Below are positions 42,618 through 51,581 of a stretch of 64,000 nucleotides of DNA, piece after piece. The notes beneath the pieces are model-generated. The model was not told where the DNA came from. It saw only the letters and a program-made list of their open reading frames with translations, and ran no database searches. Position 1 is the stretch's first letter; each line of letters opens with the position of its first letter. The DNA is from Streptomyces werraensis (GTDB lineage Bacteria; Actinomycetota; Actinomycetes; Streptomycetales; Streptomycetaceae): NCBI GenBank assembly GCA_014656175.1, contig BNBX01000002.1, positions 500,776 to 564,775 on the forward strand, given 5' to 3'. The position numbers and the translations under genes were made by a program.

Positions 42618-44075
42618 ATGACCCAACAGTCACTGCAACCGAAGACCACGGCCGAGGACGCGGGAACAGGATCCCGCGTCCCGGCCGGACGGTCCTGGCT
42701 GGACCGCTACTTCCACATCACCCACAGAGGATCGACCCTCGCCCGCGAACTCCGCGGCGGCACCACCACCTTCATGGCGATGGCGTACATCCTCCTCCTC
42801 AACCCCCTGATCCTCTCCGGCGAGGACGCCGCGGGGGACACCCTCGCCCCCACCGCCCTCATCACCGCGACCGCCTTCGCCGCCGCCCTCTCCACGCTCC
42901 TCATGGGCTTCTTCGGAAAGGTCCCCCTCGCCCTGGCCGCCGGCCTCTCCGTGTCCGGCGTCCTCGCCTCCCAGGTCGCCCCGGAGATGACCTGGCCGCA
43001 GGCGATGGGCATGTGCGTGATGTACGGCGTGGTCATCATGCTGCTGGTCGTCACCGGCCTCCGCGAGATGATCATGAACGCCATCCCGCTCGCCCTGAAG
43101 CACGCGATCACCATGGGCATCGGCCTGTTCATCGCCCTGATCGGCTTCTACAAGGCGGGCTTCGTCCACCAGGGCGAGTCCACCCCGGTCACCCTCGGTC
43201 CGTCGGGCGAACTGGCGGGCTGGCCGGTCCTGTTGTTCGCGATCACCCTGCTCGCCGTCTTCGTGCTCCAGGCGCGCGGCGTGTCCGGGGCCATCCTCAT
43301 CGGCATCACCGGCGGCACCGTACTAGCCGTCGTGCTCAACGCGTCCGGCGTGATCGACCCCGACCAGTGGGCGAGCGGCCCGCCCGAGCTGAAGGGCGGC
43401 GCGGTGTCGATGCCGGACTTCTCCCTCTTCGGGCACGTCGAGTTCGGCGGCTGGGGCGAGGTCGGCGCGATGACGGTCGGGATGATCGTCTTCACCCTCG
43501 TCCTGGCCGGGTTCTTCGACGCGATGGCGACCATCATCGGCGTCGGCACGGAGGCGAAGCTCGCCGACGACAAGGGCCGGATGCCGGGCCTGTCGAAGGC
43601 GCTGTTCATCGACGGCGCCGGCGGCGCGATCGGCGGCGTCGCGGGAGCGTCCGGCCAGACGGTGTTCGTCGAGTCCGCGACCGGCGTGGGCGAGGGCGCC
43701 CGTACCGGCCTGTCCTCCGTCGTCACCGGGCTGTTCTTCGCCGCGTGCCTGTTCTTCACCCCGCTGACGGCGATCGTCCCGGGCGAGGTCGCCGCCGCTG
43801 CCCTGGTGGTCATCGGCGCGATGATGATGTCGAACGCCCGCCACGTCGACTGGGCCGACCGCGCCACCGCGATCCCGGTGTTCCTGACCGTGGTGGTCAT
43901 GCCGTTCACCTACTCGATCACCGCGGGCGTGGCCGCCGGTGTCGTCTCGTACGTCGCGATCAGGACCGGCCAGGGCCGGGCGCGGGAGGTCGGCCCGTTC
44001 ATGTGGGGACTGACCGTCGTCTTCCTGGTCTTCTTCGCCCTCGCCCCGATCGAGAACTGGCTCGGGGTGCGCTGA
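42618..44075 (+). CDS. NCS2-family (AzgA-like) purine permease
   Basis: A 485-residue integral membrane protein with about 12-13 hydrophobic segments. It begins with the typical RYFHITHRGSTLARELRGG then TTFMAMAYILLLNP of hypoxanthine/guanine permeases, and has GVGTEAKLADDKG and GASGQTVFVESATGVGEGAR in the middle, the conserved substrate and ion region of the family. It would import purine bases by proton symport for the neighbouring xanthine dehydrogenase. The ATG has GGGAG upstream. It is separated from xdh by 308 bp but has the same direction. Confidence 0.93.
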   Translation: MTQQSLQPKTTAEDAGTGSRVPAGRSWLDRYFHITHRGSTLARELRGGTTTFMAMAYILLLNPLILSGEDAAGDTLAPTALITATAFAAALSTLLMGFFGKVPLALAAGLSVSGVLASQVAPEMTWPQAMGMCVMYGVVIMLLVVTGLREMIMNAIPLALKHAITMGIGLFIALIGFYKAGFVHQGESTPVTLGPSGELAGWPVLLFAITLLAVFVLQARGVSGAILIGITGGTVLAVVLNASGVIDPDQWASGPPELKGGAVSMPDFSLFGHVEFGGWGEVGAMTVGMIVFTLVLAGFFDAMATIIGVGTEAKLADDKGRMPGLSKALFIDGAGGAIGGVAGASGQTVFVESATGVGEGARTGLSSVVTGLFFAACLFFTPLTAIVPGEVAAAALVVIGAMMMSNARHVDWADRATAIPVFLTVVVMPFTYSITAGVAAGVVSYVAIRTGQGRAREVGPFMWGLTVVFLVFFALAPIENWLGVR

Positions 44076-44120
44076 GAGGGTCGTTCGTCGTCCGCGTACC
44101 GCAGTTGAGGAGAGCGAGAC

Positions 44121-45269
44121 ATGCTGGACATCGCCGAGGAACTCCACCGGTGGGTCGCCGAGGGACGTGACTTCGCCGTCGCCACCGTGGTGGCCGTCGG
44201 CGGCAGCGCGCCCCGCGGGGCCGGAGCCGCGCTCGCGGTCGACGCCGACGGCACGGCGGTCGGATCGGTCTCCGGCGGATGCGTGGAGGGCGCGGTGTAC
44301 GAGCTGTGCGTCCGTGCGCTCGAGGACGGCGTGACCGTCCTCGAGCGGTTCGGCTACAGCGACGAGGACGCCTTCGCCGTCGGCCTCACCTGCGGCGGGA
44401 TCATCGACGTCATGGTCACCCCCGTGCGGGCGTCCGACCCCGCCCGCCCCGTGCTGGCATCCGCGCTCGCCGCGGCGTCCGGCGGGCGGGCGACGGCGCT
44501 CGCGCGCGTCGTCGAGGGCCCCGAGCACCTGCGCGGCCGCGCGCTCACGGTCCGCCCCGACGGCTCCTACGAGGGCGGCTTCGGCGCGCGTCCGGAGCTG
44601 GACCGCACGGTCGTCGCCGAGGCGGGCGCCTTCCTGGACGCGGGCCGCACCGGCACCGTGCGGATCGGGGAGGAGGGCTCGCGCTGCGGGGCGCCGGTCA
44701 CCGTGCTGGTCGAGTCGTCGGTGCCGCCGCCCCGGATGATCGTGTTCGGTGCGATCGACTTCGCGGCGGCGCTGGTGCGGGTCGGCAAGTTCCTCGGCCA
44801 CCACGTCACCGTGTGCGACGCGCGGCCGGTGTTCGCGACCCGGGCGCGGTTTCCCGAGGCGGACGAGCTCGTCGTGGAGTGGCCGCACGAGTACCTGGCC
44901 CGCACGGAGGTCGACGCCCGCACCGTGCTGTGCGTCCTCACCCACGACGCCAAGTTCGACGTCCCGCTGCTGAAGCTGGCGCTGCGTCTGCCCGTGGCCT
45001 ACATCGGCGCGATGGGCTCCCGCCGCACCCATCTGGACCGCAACACCCGTCTGCGCGAGGCAGGCGTCACCGAGCTGGAGCTGGCCCGCCTCAGGTCCCC
45101 GATCGGCCTCGACCTGGGCGCCCGCACCCCCGAGGAGACGGCCCTGTCCATCGCGGCGGAGATCGTCGCCGACCGCCGAGGCGGCACCGGCACCGCCCTC
45201 ACGGGCGCGCACACCCCCATCCACCACGACACGCGGCCCCCGGCCCGCACCATCGGCTCGGTGGCCTGA
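44121..45269 (+). CDS. xdhC: XdhC/CoxI-family molybdenum cofactor insertion protein
   Basis: A 382-residue protein with the XdhC N-terminal domain (FAVATVVAVGGSAPRGAGA, GSVSGGCVEGAVYE, LTCGGIIDV) and the C-terminal Rossmann-like domain (RMIVFGAIDFAAALVRVGK, YIGAMGSRRTHLDR, IGLDLGARTPEETALSI). XdhC binds the molybdenum cofactor, promotes its sulfuration and delivers it to the xanthine dehydrogenase large subunit. GAGGAGA lies upstream of the ATG. It sits 45 bp after the permease, probably in the same transcript. Confidence 0.93.
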   Translation: MLDIAEELHRWVAEGRDFAVATVVAVGGSAPRGAGAALAVDADGTAVGSVSGGCVEGAVYELCVRALEDGVTVLERFGYSDEDAFAVGLTCGGIIDVMVTPVRASDPARPVLASALAAASGGRATALARVVEGPEHLRGRALTVRPDGSYEGGFGARPELDRTVVAEAGAFLDAGRTGTVRIGEEGSRCGAPVTVLVESSVPPPRMIVFGAIDFAAALVRVGKFLGHHVTVCDARPVFATRARFPEADELVVEWPHEYLARTEVDARTVLCVLTHDAKFDVPLLKLALRLPVAYIGAMGSRRTHLDRNTRLREAGVTELELARLRSPIGLDLGARTPEETALSIAAEIVADRRGGTGTALTGAHTPIHHDTRPPARTIGSVA

Positions 45270-45312
45270 GCGGCTGCCCTCGCCGACCGTCCCGCCGGCG
45301 CCGGGCGGACCG

Positions 45313-46035
45313 TCAGCGTCCCGTCAGCGCGTGCCGGACCCGCCACAGGTCCCGCAGGAGTGCGATCTCGGCCATGTGGTGGACGAACTCCAGGTTGGCT
45401 CCCGCGATCACGCCGACGAACGGCTCGTCGGCGTCGGAACCGTAGGGGTACTGCGAGAAGCCGACCGTGTCGAGCTGCTCCTCGGTGACGCCGCCCAGGG
45501 CGGTCCGCCACCGGTCGACGGTCTCCCAGAAGCGCTCCAGCGCGACGGCTGCGGAGGGCGTGAAGTCGACCATCCGCTTCGGGTCCTGCCGCTGCTCACC
45601 GAAGGCCCACTCCCAGCCGCCCGCGAACTCGTAGTGCAAGTGGTTCAGCCGCCACGCGATGGTCGTGAGCGGCGTGTCGTCCGGCTCCGGTTCCCCGGTG
45701 TGGGCGAGGACCTCCTCGACCCGCGCCACACTCACGCTCCAGTCCTCGGCGATCTTCTCGACGCTCATCCCGGAGGCCGCCTGCCGGGCCACTTCCGCGT
45801 ACTCGCCCGCCGGGATGTCCGGTTCGCCCAGGTCGAGCACCCACTCGCCGGGCCCGAAGGCCCTGGGCGTCACCGCCTCGCCGCGCCGCCGGATCGACCA
45901 GCAGCCGGGGACCGGCTCCCAGAGGTACTCCTCGTCGCCCAGTCCCGACAGTCGCGCACGGGCCATGTCCGTCGCCTTGTCGAACTGCTCCAGCAGAATG
46001 CTCAAGCGGTCGGTCCGTACGCCCTCGGTGCCCAT
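45313..46035 (-). CDS. DinB-like protein with an inserted HTH-like segment
   Basis: The ATG at 46035 has GGGAAGG upstream (240 aa). The ends match DinB/maleylpyruvate isomerase-like helical-bundle proteins (ARARLSGLGDEEYLWEPVPG, CWSIRRR, TIAWRLNHLHYEFAG, LEFVHHMAEIALLRDLW), with His residues placed for metal binding. Between CWSIRRR and TTIAWRL there is an insert of about 80 residues containing a DUF433-like helix-turn-helix (ARQAASGMSVEKIAEDW, SVSVARVEEVLAH), which ordinary members lack. Activity is unknown; thiol-dependent transferase roles are known in the superfamily. Confidence 0.78.
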   Translation of the reverse strand: MGTEGVRTDRLSILLEQFDKATDMARARLSGLGDEEYLWEPVPGCWSIRRRGEAVTPRAFGPGEWVLDLGEPDIPAGEYAEVARQAASGMSVEKIAEDWSVSVARVEEVLAHTGEPEPDDTPLTTIAWRLNHLHYEFAGGWEWAFGEQRQDPKRMVDFTPSAAVALERFWETVDRWRTALGGVTEEQLDTVGFSQYPYGSDADEPFVGVIAGANLEFVHHMAEIALLRDLWRVRHALTGR

Positions 46036-46153
46036 GCCAGGCCTTCCCGTGGTCGGGTCAGATGCCACCGGGAAGGTAGTGGCCCGCGGCACGGGACGCG
46101 ACTGCTTTTCCGGCGGCGCACGGAATCCGGGCCTTCGACGGGACTCGCGGAGT

Positions 46154-46594
46154 TCAGCATCCTCGCAACAGCCGGTCCACCGCCCGCCCGAACATCACAC
46201 GTCCGGCCCGCGCCAGCAGCCCGTCGCACGCGGCGGGGAGGAAACGCACCCGGACGTCCTCCCGCCACACCACCCGGCATCGTCCGCCGGGACGCGCGTG
46301 CACCTCGATCTCCGCCCATCCCATGACCGTCCGCCCGCGCTTCTCCAGGCGGCAGAACCCGGGGGAGTCGCCCGCGGGAGGCCGCCACGCCGTGACCTCC
46401 ATCGGATCGTCGAAGCCGAGCGGACCCGTGCCCGTGCGGGCGACGAACAGGGTGCCCTGGCCGGTGGGCGGGGGAGTGGTGACGGTGACATGGGTCAGCG
46501 GGACCACCTCACCGTGCCGGGGCCATGTGGTGACCCGCCGCCAGGCCTCGGCGGGGAGCAGGGACACGGTGCGCTGGAGCTCGAAGGTGGCCAC
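46154..46594 (-). CDS. SRPBCC (START-like) domain protein (146 aa)
   Basis: A GTG-initiated protein beginning MATFELQRTVSLLPAEAWR, with a continuous helix-grip pattern (LTHVTVTTPPPTGQGTLFVA, WAEIEVHARPGGRCRVVWRE) and a C-terminal helix. SRPBCC folds bind hydrophobic ligands, and this group is often annotated as polyketide cyclase or membrane-associated ligand binders. Nothing in the neighbourhood fixes a substrate. It is the same strand as the DinB-like gene, 118 bp apart. Confidence 0.82.
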   Translation of the reverse strand: MATFELQRTVSLLPAEAWRRVTTWPRHGEVVPLTHVTVTTPPPTGQGTLFVARTGTGPLGFDDPMEVTAWRPPAGDSPGFCRLEKRGRTVMGWAEIEVHARPGGRCRVVWREDVRVRFLPAACDGLLARAGRVMFGRAVDRLLRGC

Positions 46595-46927
46595 GCCCCG
46601 ATCCTAGGAGCCTGCCGCCGCTCCCGCCTTCAGCGGTACACCGCCCCCGGCTCCGCCTTCCCCGGCGCCGGCAGCTGCGGAACCGTCCGCTTCCGCGTGC
46701 GTCCGTCCGGGTGATCGCGCCCGGTGAGCGTTGTCACCGGACGGTCGGGCGACCCCCGGCCCGTCCCGCCCTCCGACCTGCGCCGGACTGCGTCTCGGTG
46801 CACGCTGGTGCAGAGCGCCGCATATCCACACGAAGCAGGACGAGCTGTGTCCAACGGTTTGACGCAGGTCGGGTGCGGCACCCGCTCCCCGCACAACTGG
46901 CCCGACGCAGGGACGGAGCCCACTCCC
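46595..46927. other. Intergenic region before the glycan operon
   Basis: No supported gene, apart from a possible upstream extension of the small ORF that follows. This divergent gap must contain the promoter of the seven-gene glycan operon and that of the SRPBCC gene. Confidence 0.45.
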
Positions 46928-47035
46928 ATGCACGACCCCGGTGACCACGCCCCGTTCCCCGAGCGCCGCCCCGCCCCCGCGGGCCCGCGCCCGGGCGGGC
47001 CGTGCGCCGGGTGCGGAGGGAGGGCGCCGCGATGA
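46928..47035 (+). CDS. Possible small ORF leading the glycan operon (35 aa)
   Basis: An ATG at 46928 opens a 35-codon frame whose TGA overlaps the ATG of the first glycosyltransferase (ATGA at 47032-47035), as all later genes of the operon do. The peptide starts MHDPGDHAPFPERRP and ends PCAGCGGRAPR. The frame is open further upstream to a GTG at 46724. No family is recognised. Coding potential is unproven; it could be a leader that couples translation. Confidence 0.35.
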   Translation: MHDPGDHAPFPERRPAPAGPRPGGPCAGCGGRAPR

Positions 47036-48039
47036 CGCCGTACGCCGTCGTGATCCCCACCCTGGTGCGGGACAGCCTCGCCGACTGCCTCGCCGCGCTG
47101 GCCGCCGCGTGCGGACCGTGCCCGGAGCGCATCGTCCTCGTCGACGACCGTCCCGCCACGCCCGTCCCCGACCCGGAGCCGCTGGAGCACGCGCTGAGCG
47201 TCCTCGGCGACCTGCGCGCCCGCACCACCGTGCTGCCGGGAGAGGCCCGCGGCCCCGCCGCCGCCCGCAACACCGGACTGCGCGCCGTCACCGAACCCTG
47301 GGTGGTGTTCGTCGACGACGACGTCCAGGTCGGGCCGCACTGGTGCGCCCAGCTCCAGCGGGACCTCGACGAGGCGACGCCCGACACCGCGGGCGTGCCG
47401 GGCGTCATCACCGTGCCGCTGCCCGGCGGACGCCGCCCCACCGACTGGGAACGCGGCACCGCGGGACTGGCCCGTGCCCGCTGGATCAGCGCCGACATGG
47501 CCTACCGGACCGAGGCCCTGCGCCGGGCCGGAGGCTTCGACGAACGCTTCCCCCGCGCGCACCGCGAGGACGCCGACCTCGCGCTGCGGCTCCTCGACGC
47601 CGGCTGGCGCATCCGCCGCGGCTGCCGCACCACCCTGCACCCCGTGCGCCCCGCCTCCCGCTGGGCGTCGGTGCGCGAGCAGCGCGGCCACGCCGACGAC
47701 GCCCTGATGCGGCGGCTGCACGGCCCCGGCTGGTGGGAGAGGGCCGTCTCACCGCGCGGACGCATCCGCCGGCACACCGCGATCACCGCCGCCGGCGCCG
47801 CCGCGTGCGCGCTCGCCGTCACCGGACACCGCAGAGCCGCCGCGGCCTGCGCGGCGGGGTGGGCGGCCGGCACCGCCGAGTTCGCCCGTGCCCGCATCGC
47901 GCCCGGGCCGCGCACCCCCGAGGAGGTAGCGACCGTGCTCGCCACCAGCGTGGTCATCCCGCCCGCCGCCACCTGGCACCGCCTGGCCGGCGCCTGGCGC
48001 CACCGGCACGCCCCCGCCTGGCGCGAGGTGGCCCGATGA
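47032..48039 (+). CDS. Family 2 glycosyltransferase (335 aa)
   Basis: The ATG at 47032 has GGAGG some 12 nt upstream. The GT-A fold is visible: YAVVIPTLVRDSLADCL, RIVLVDDRP, ARGPAAARNTGL, VVFVDDDVQVGP (DXD metal site), and the acceptor-side GGFDERFPRAHREDADLALR. The C-terminal 90 residues are Ala-rich and could lie along the membrane (TAAGAAACALAV). It transfers a sugar from a nucleotide donor. It is the first certain gene of a seven-gene operon in which each stop overlaps the next start. Confidence 0.9.
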   Translation: MTPYAVVIPTLVRDSLADCLAALAAACGPCPERIVLVDDRPATPVPDPEPLEHALSVLGDLRARTTVLPGEARGPAAARNTGLRAVTEPWVVFVDDDVQVGPHWCAQLQRDLDEATPDTAGVPGVITVPLPGGRRPTDWERGTAGLARARWISADMAYRTEALRRAGGFDERFPRAHREDADLALRLLDAGWRIRRGCRTTLHPVRPASRWASVREQRGHADDALMRRLHGPGWWERAVSPRGRIRRHTAITAAGAAACALAVTGHRRAAAACAAGWAAGTAEFARARIAPGPRTPEEVATVLATSVVIPPAATWHRLAGAWRHRHAPAWREVAR

Positions 48040-48692
48040 GCCCCGTGCGGGCGGTGCTGTTCGACCGGGACGGCACCCTGGTGCACGACGTCCCCTACAA
48101 CGCCGCCCCGGAGCGCGTGCGCCCCGTCGAAGGGGCGCGCGAGGCGCTCGACGCGCTGCGCGCCCGCGGTATCCGCCTCGGTGTCGTCACCAACCAGTCC
48201 GGCGTGGCCCGCGGACTGCTCACCGAGGCCGACGTGCGGCGCGTCAACAAGCGCGTCGAGGAACTCCTCGGCCCGTTCGACGTCCGGGCCTTCTGCCCGC
48301 ACGGCCCCGACGACGGCTGCCCCTGCCGCAAACCCCGGCCCGGCATGATCCTCGACGCCGCCGGCCGGCTGGGCGTCGACCCCGCCGACTGCGTGGTCGT
48401 CGGCGACATCGGCTCCGACGTCGAGGCCGCCTGCCGGGCCGGCGCGCACGCCGTCCTCGTCCCCACGTCCGTCACCCGCCCCGAGGAGACCGCTGCCGCC
48501 CCGCACGTGGCGCGCGACCTGCCCGCCGCCGTACGGATGATCCTCGACGGCCCGCCGTGGGAGGCACCGGGCGGCGCCCCCACGCTGGGGCTGTACGCCG
48601 ACGCCGAGCACGCGCGGGTGGCCTCCGGACGGGCCGGGCGCCTGCCGGCCGGCCCGGACGCGGCGCCGCCCCGGACCCGGAGGTACCTGTGA
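48036..48692 (+). CDS. HAD-IIIA phosphatase (GmhB/HisB-N type)
   Basis: A 218-residue protein. AVLFDRDGTLVHDVPY is the HAD motif with nucleophile and acid/base Asp; GVVTNQSGVARG is motif II, and VVVGDIGSDVEAA carries the magnesium-binding Asp. The zinc loop CPHGPDDGCPCRKPRPGM is that of heptose-1,7-bisphosphate phosphatases (GmhB). This suggests production of an activated heptose or related sugar. A Gly/Pro/Ala C-terminal tail of 40 residues is unusual for the family. Overlaps by ATGA with the gene before and GTGA with the gene after. Confidence 0.9.
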   Translation: MSPVRAVLFDRDGTLVHDVPYNAAPERVRPVEGAREALDALRARGIRLGVVTNQSGVARGLLTEADVRRVNKRVEELLGPFDVRAFCPHGPDDGCPCRKPRPGMILDAAGRLGVDPADCVVVGDIGSDVEAACRAGAHAVLVPTSVTRPEETAAAPHVARDLPAAVRMILDGPPWEAPGGAPTLGLYADAEHARVASGRAGRLPAGPDAAPPRTRRYL

Positions 48693-49678
48693 GAGCCCTC
48701 GTCACCCGGCTCGACAGCTTCGGCGACGTGCTGCTCGCCGGGCCCGCCGTACGGGCCGTCGCCGCCCGCGCCGACCACGTCACCCTGCTGTGCGGACCGC
48801 AGGGGGCGCCCGCCGCGCGGCTGCTGCCCGGGGTGGACGAGGTGCTCGTCTGGGAGTCCCCGTGGACCGGGTTCCGGCCGCCGCCCGTGGACCGGGACGA
48901 CATCGAGAAGCTCGTCGCGTCCGTCGACGCCGACGCCGCGCTCGTCCTCACCTCGTTCCACCAGTCGCCGCTGCCCACCGCGCTGCTGCTGCGGCTGGCC
49001 GGCGTGCCCTTCATCGCCGCCGACAGCGAGGACCACCCCGGCAGCCTCCTCGACGTACGCCACCACCGCGCCCCGCACGCCCACGAGGCCGAGGCCGCCC
49101 TCGACCTCGCCGAGGCGGCCGGCTTCCCCCGCGTCGACGACGGCAGGCTACGGGTCCTCCCGCCGCCCGCCGCCGACGGGCTGACCGGCGACGGGCCGTA
49201 CGTCGTCGTCCACCCGGGCGCCAGCGTGCCCGCCCGCGCCTGGAGCCCCGGACGCTGCGCGCAGGCGGTCCGCGAACTGACCGCCGCCGGACGGCGCGTC
49301 GTCGTCACCGGAGGCGCGGGGGAACGCGACCTCACCGCGTACGTCGCCGGCGGCCGCGCCGTCGACCTGGGCGGCCGCACCGACGCCCCGCGGCTCGCCG
49401 GGGTGCTCGCGGGCGCCGACTGCGTCGTCGCGGGCAACACCGGCCCCGCCCATCTCGCCGCCGCCGTCGGCACCCCTGTGGTGTCGCTGTTCGCGCCGGT
49501 CGTCCCCGCCGAGCGGTGGCGCCCCTACGGCGTGCCCCACCTGCTGCTCGGCGACCAGGACGCCCCGTGCGCCGGAAGCCGCGCCCGGCGCTGCCCCGTA
49601 CCGGGCCATCCCTGCCTGGACACCGTGACCGCGTTCGACGTCGTCGCCGCGGTCGACAAGCTCGTGGAGGTGGCATGA
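48689..49678 (+). CDS. Family 9 glycosyltransferase (heptosyltransferase-like)
   Basis: The GTG at 48689 follows GGAGG (6 nt). A 329-residue GT-B protein: ALVTRLDSFGDVLLAGPAVR at the N-terminus, YVVVHPGASVPARAWSP in the donor-site loop, VVTGGAGERDLTAY and CVVAGNTGPAHLAAA near the C-terminus. These are the hallmarks of ADP-heptose:LPS heptosyltransferases. Streptomyces has no LPS, so the acceptor must be another glycan or lipid. The HAD gene upstream fits a heptose-type donor (inference). Confidence 0.9.
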   Translation: MRALVTRLDSFGDVLLAGPAVRAVAARADHVTLLCGPQGAPAARLLPGVDEVLVWESPWTGFRPPPVDRDDIEKLVASVDADAALVLTSFHQSPLPTALLLRLAGVPFIAADSEDHPGSLLDVRHHRAPHAHEAEAALDLAEAAGFPRVDDGRLRVLPPPAADGLTGDGPYVVVHPGASVPARAWSPGRCAQAVRELTAAGRRVVVTGGAGERDLTAYVAGGRAVDLGGRTDAPRLAGVLAGADCVVAGNTGPAHLAAAVGTPVVSLFAPVVPAERWRPYGVPHLLLGDQDAPCAGSRARRCPVPGHPCLDTVTAFDVVAAVDKLVEVA

Positions 49679-50625
49679 GAATCCTGCTGTGGCATGTGCA
49701 CGGGTCGTGGACCACGGCCTTCGTGCAGGGACCGCACACCTACGTCGTCCCCGTCACCCCGGACCGCGGACCCGACGGACTCGGCCGCGCCCGCACCTTC
49801 GACTGGCCCGACACGGTCGTCGAGGTGGAGCCGGAGCGCCTGGCCGAGCAGGACGTCGACGTCGTCGTGCTGCAACGCCCGCACGAGATCGGCCTCGTGG
49901 ACCGCTGGCTGCGCCGCCGCCCGCCGCTGGTCTACCTGGAGCACAACGCCCCGCACGGCGACGTCCCCGACACCCGGCACCCCGCGGCGGACATCCCCGG
50001 CGTGACCCTCGTGCACGTCACCCACTTCAACCGGCTGATGTGGGACGCCGGCCGCACCCCCACGACGGTGATCGAGCACGGCATCGTCGACCCCGGCCCG
50101 CTGTGGACGGGTGAGCTGCCGCACGCCGCCGTCGTCGTCAACGAGCCGGTGCGGCGCGGCCGTACGACCGGCACCGACCTGCTGCCCGGGTTCGCCGCCG
50201 CCGCGCCGCTCGACGTGTTCGGCATGGGCACCGAAGGCCTCGCCGGCCACCTGGGACTGCCCGCCGACCGGTGCCGCTCCCACGAACTGACCCAGGCCCG
50301 CCTGCACGCCGAGATGGCCCGCCGCCGCGTCTACGTGCACCCGGTGCGCTGGACCTCCCTCGGCCTGTCCCTGCTGGAGGCCATGCACCTCGGCATGCCC
50401 GTCGTCGCCCTCGCCACCACCGAGGTCACCGAGGCGGTGCCGCCCGGCGCCGGCGTCGTCTCCAACCGCGTCGAGGTCCTCACCGACGCGGTACGGGACT
50501 TCGTCGCCGACCCCCTGGCCGCCCGCCGCACCGGCGAGCTCGCCCGCGCCGCCGCCCTCGCCCGCTACGGCCTGCCCCGCTTCCTCGACGACTGGGAACG
50601 CCTCCTCAAAGAGGTCACGCGATGA
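49675..50625 (+). CDS. Glycosyltransferase, GT-B type (family 1/4-like)
   Basis: A 316-residue protein starting MRILLWHVHGSWTTAFVQG. It has the GT-B C-terminal signature TSLGLSLLEAMHLGMPVVAL followed by TTEVTEAVP, the donor-binding Glu region of family 4 enzymes, and an N-terminal half with VVVLQRPHEI and VYLEHNAPHGDVPD. It probably transfers a hexose from a nucleotide donor. It overlaps both neighbours by ATGA. Confidence 0.88.
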   Translation: MRILLWHVHGSWTTAFVQGPHTYVVPVTPDRGPDGLGRARTFDWPDTVVEVEPERLAEQDVDVVVLQRPHEIGLVDRWLRRRPPLVYLEHNAPHGDVPDTRHPAADIPGVTLVHVTHFNRLMWDAGRTPTTVIEHGIVDPGPLWTGELPHAAVVVNEPVRRGRTTGTDLLPGFAAAAPLDVFGMGTEGLAGHLGLPADRCRSHELTQARLHAEMARRRVYVHPVRWTSLGLSLLEAMHLGMPVVALATTEVTEAVPPGAGVVSNRVEVLTDAVRDFVADPLAARRTGELARAAALARYGLPRFLDDWERLLKEVTR

Positions 50626-51581
50626 CGTCCCTCCGGGTGCTCGTGCTGCGGGCGCTCGGGCTCGGGGACCTGCTCGCCGGGGTGCCCGCGCTGCGGGCGC
50701 TGCGGCGGGGCTTCCCGGACCACGAGATCGTGCTGGCCGCGCCCGCCGGCCTCGCCCCCGTCGCCGAGGCGACCGGGGCCGTCGACCGGCTGCTGCCCGC
50801 CTCCGCGCCCGGCCGGGCCGTCCCCCGCACGCTCGACTGGAGCGGGCCGCCCCCGGACGTCGCCGTCGACCTGCACGGCAACGGGCCGCCCAGCCACCGC
50901 CTGCTGCAGGCCCTGCGCCCCGCGCGGCTGTTCGCCTTCGCGCACCCCGGCACCCCCGAGATCGAGGGCCCGCCCTGGCACCGTGACGAACACGAACGCG
51001 ACCGCTGGTGCCGGCTGCTGGCCTTCTACGACGTCGACGCCGACCCGGCCGATCTGAGGCTGCCCCGCCCGCACACGCCCTCGCCCGCCCCCGGCGCGGT
51101 CGTCCTGCACCCCGGAGCGGGGGCGCCCGCCCGCTGCTGGCCCGTCGAGCGGTACGCCGCCGTCGCCTCCGCCCTGCGCGGGCGGGGCCTGCGGGTCGTG
51201 GCCACCGGGGGCGCGGGGGAGGACGACCTCGTGGCACGGCTCGCCAAGGAGGCCCGGCTGCCCGACACGGACGTCTTCTCCGGCGGCCTGCCCTTCCACC
51301 GGCTGTCCGCGCTCGTCGCGGGCGCCCGCGCGGTCGTCAGCGGCGACACCGGCGTCGCCCACCTCGCCGCCGCCCACGCCGTTCCCAGCGTCACCCTGTT
51401 CGGCCCCGTCCCACCGAGCCACTGGGGCCCGCCCCCGCATCCCCGGCACATCGCCCTGTGGCACGGCCCCGAGGGCGACCCGCACGCCCGCCGCCCCGAC
51501 CCGGCGCTGCTGCGCATCACCCCCGGCGAAGTACTGGACGCCCTGCACCGCCTGCCCGCACCCGAGGAGCCCGCTCCATGA
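50622..51581 (+). CDS. Second family 9 glycosyltransferase
   Basis: A 319-residue protein with the same pattern as the GT9 two genes upstream: VLVLRALGLGDLLAGVPALR, AVVLHPGAGAPARCWPVERY, VVATGGAGEDDLVARL, AVVSGDTGVAHLAAA. Two GT9 enzymes in one operon suggest successive transfer of two heptose-like units or transfer at two positions. It is translationally coupled on both sides. Confidence 0.9.
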   Translation: MTSLRVLVLRALGLGDLLAGVPALRALRRGFPDHEIVLAAPAGLAPVAEATGAVDRLLPASAPGRAVPRTLDWSGPPPDVAVDLHGNGPPSHRLLQALRPARLFAFAHPGTPEIEGPPWHRDEHERDRWCRLLAFYDVDADPADLRLPRPHTPSPAPGAVVLHPGAGAPARCWPVERYAAVASALRGRGLRVVATGGAGEDDLVARLAKEARLPDTDVFSGGLPFHRLSALVAGARAVVSGDTGVAHLAAAHAVPSVTLFGPVPPSHWGPPPHPRHIALWHGPEGDPHARRPDPALLRITPGEVLDALHRLPAPEEPAP

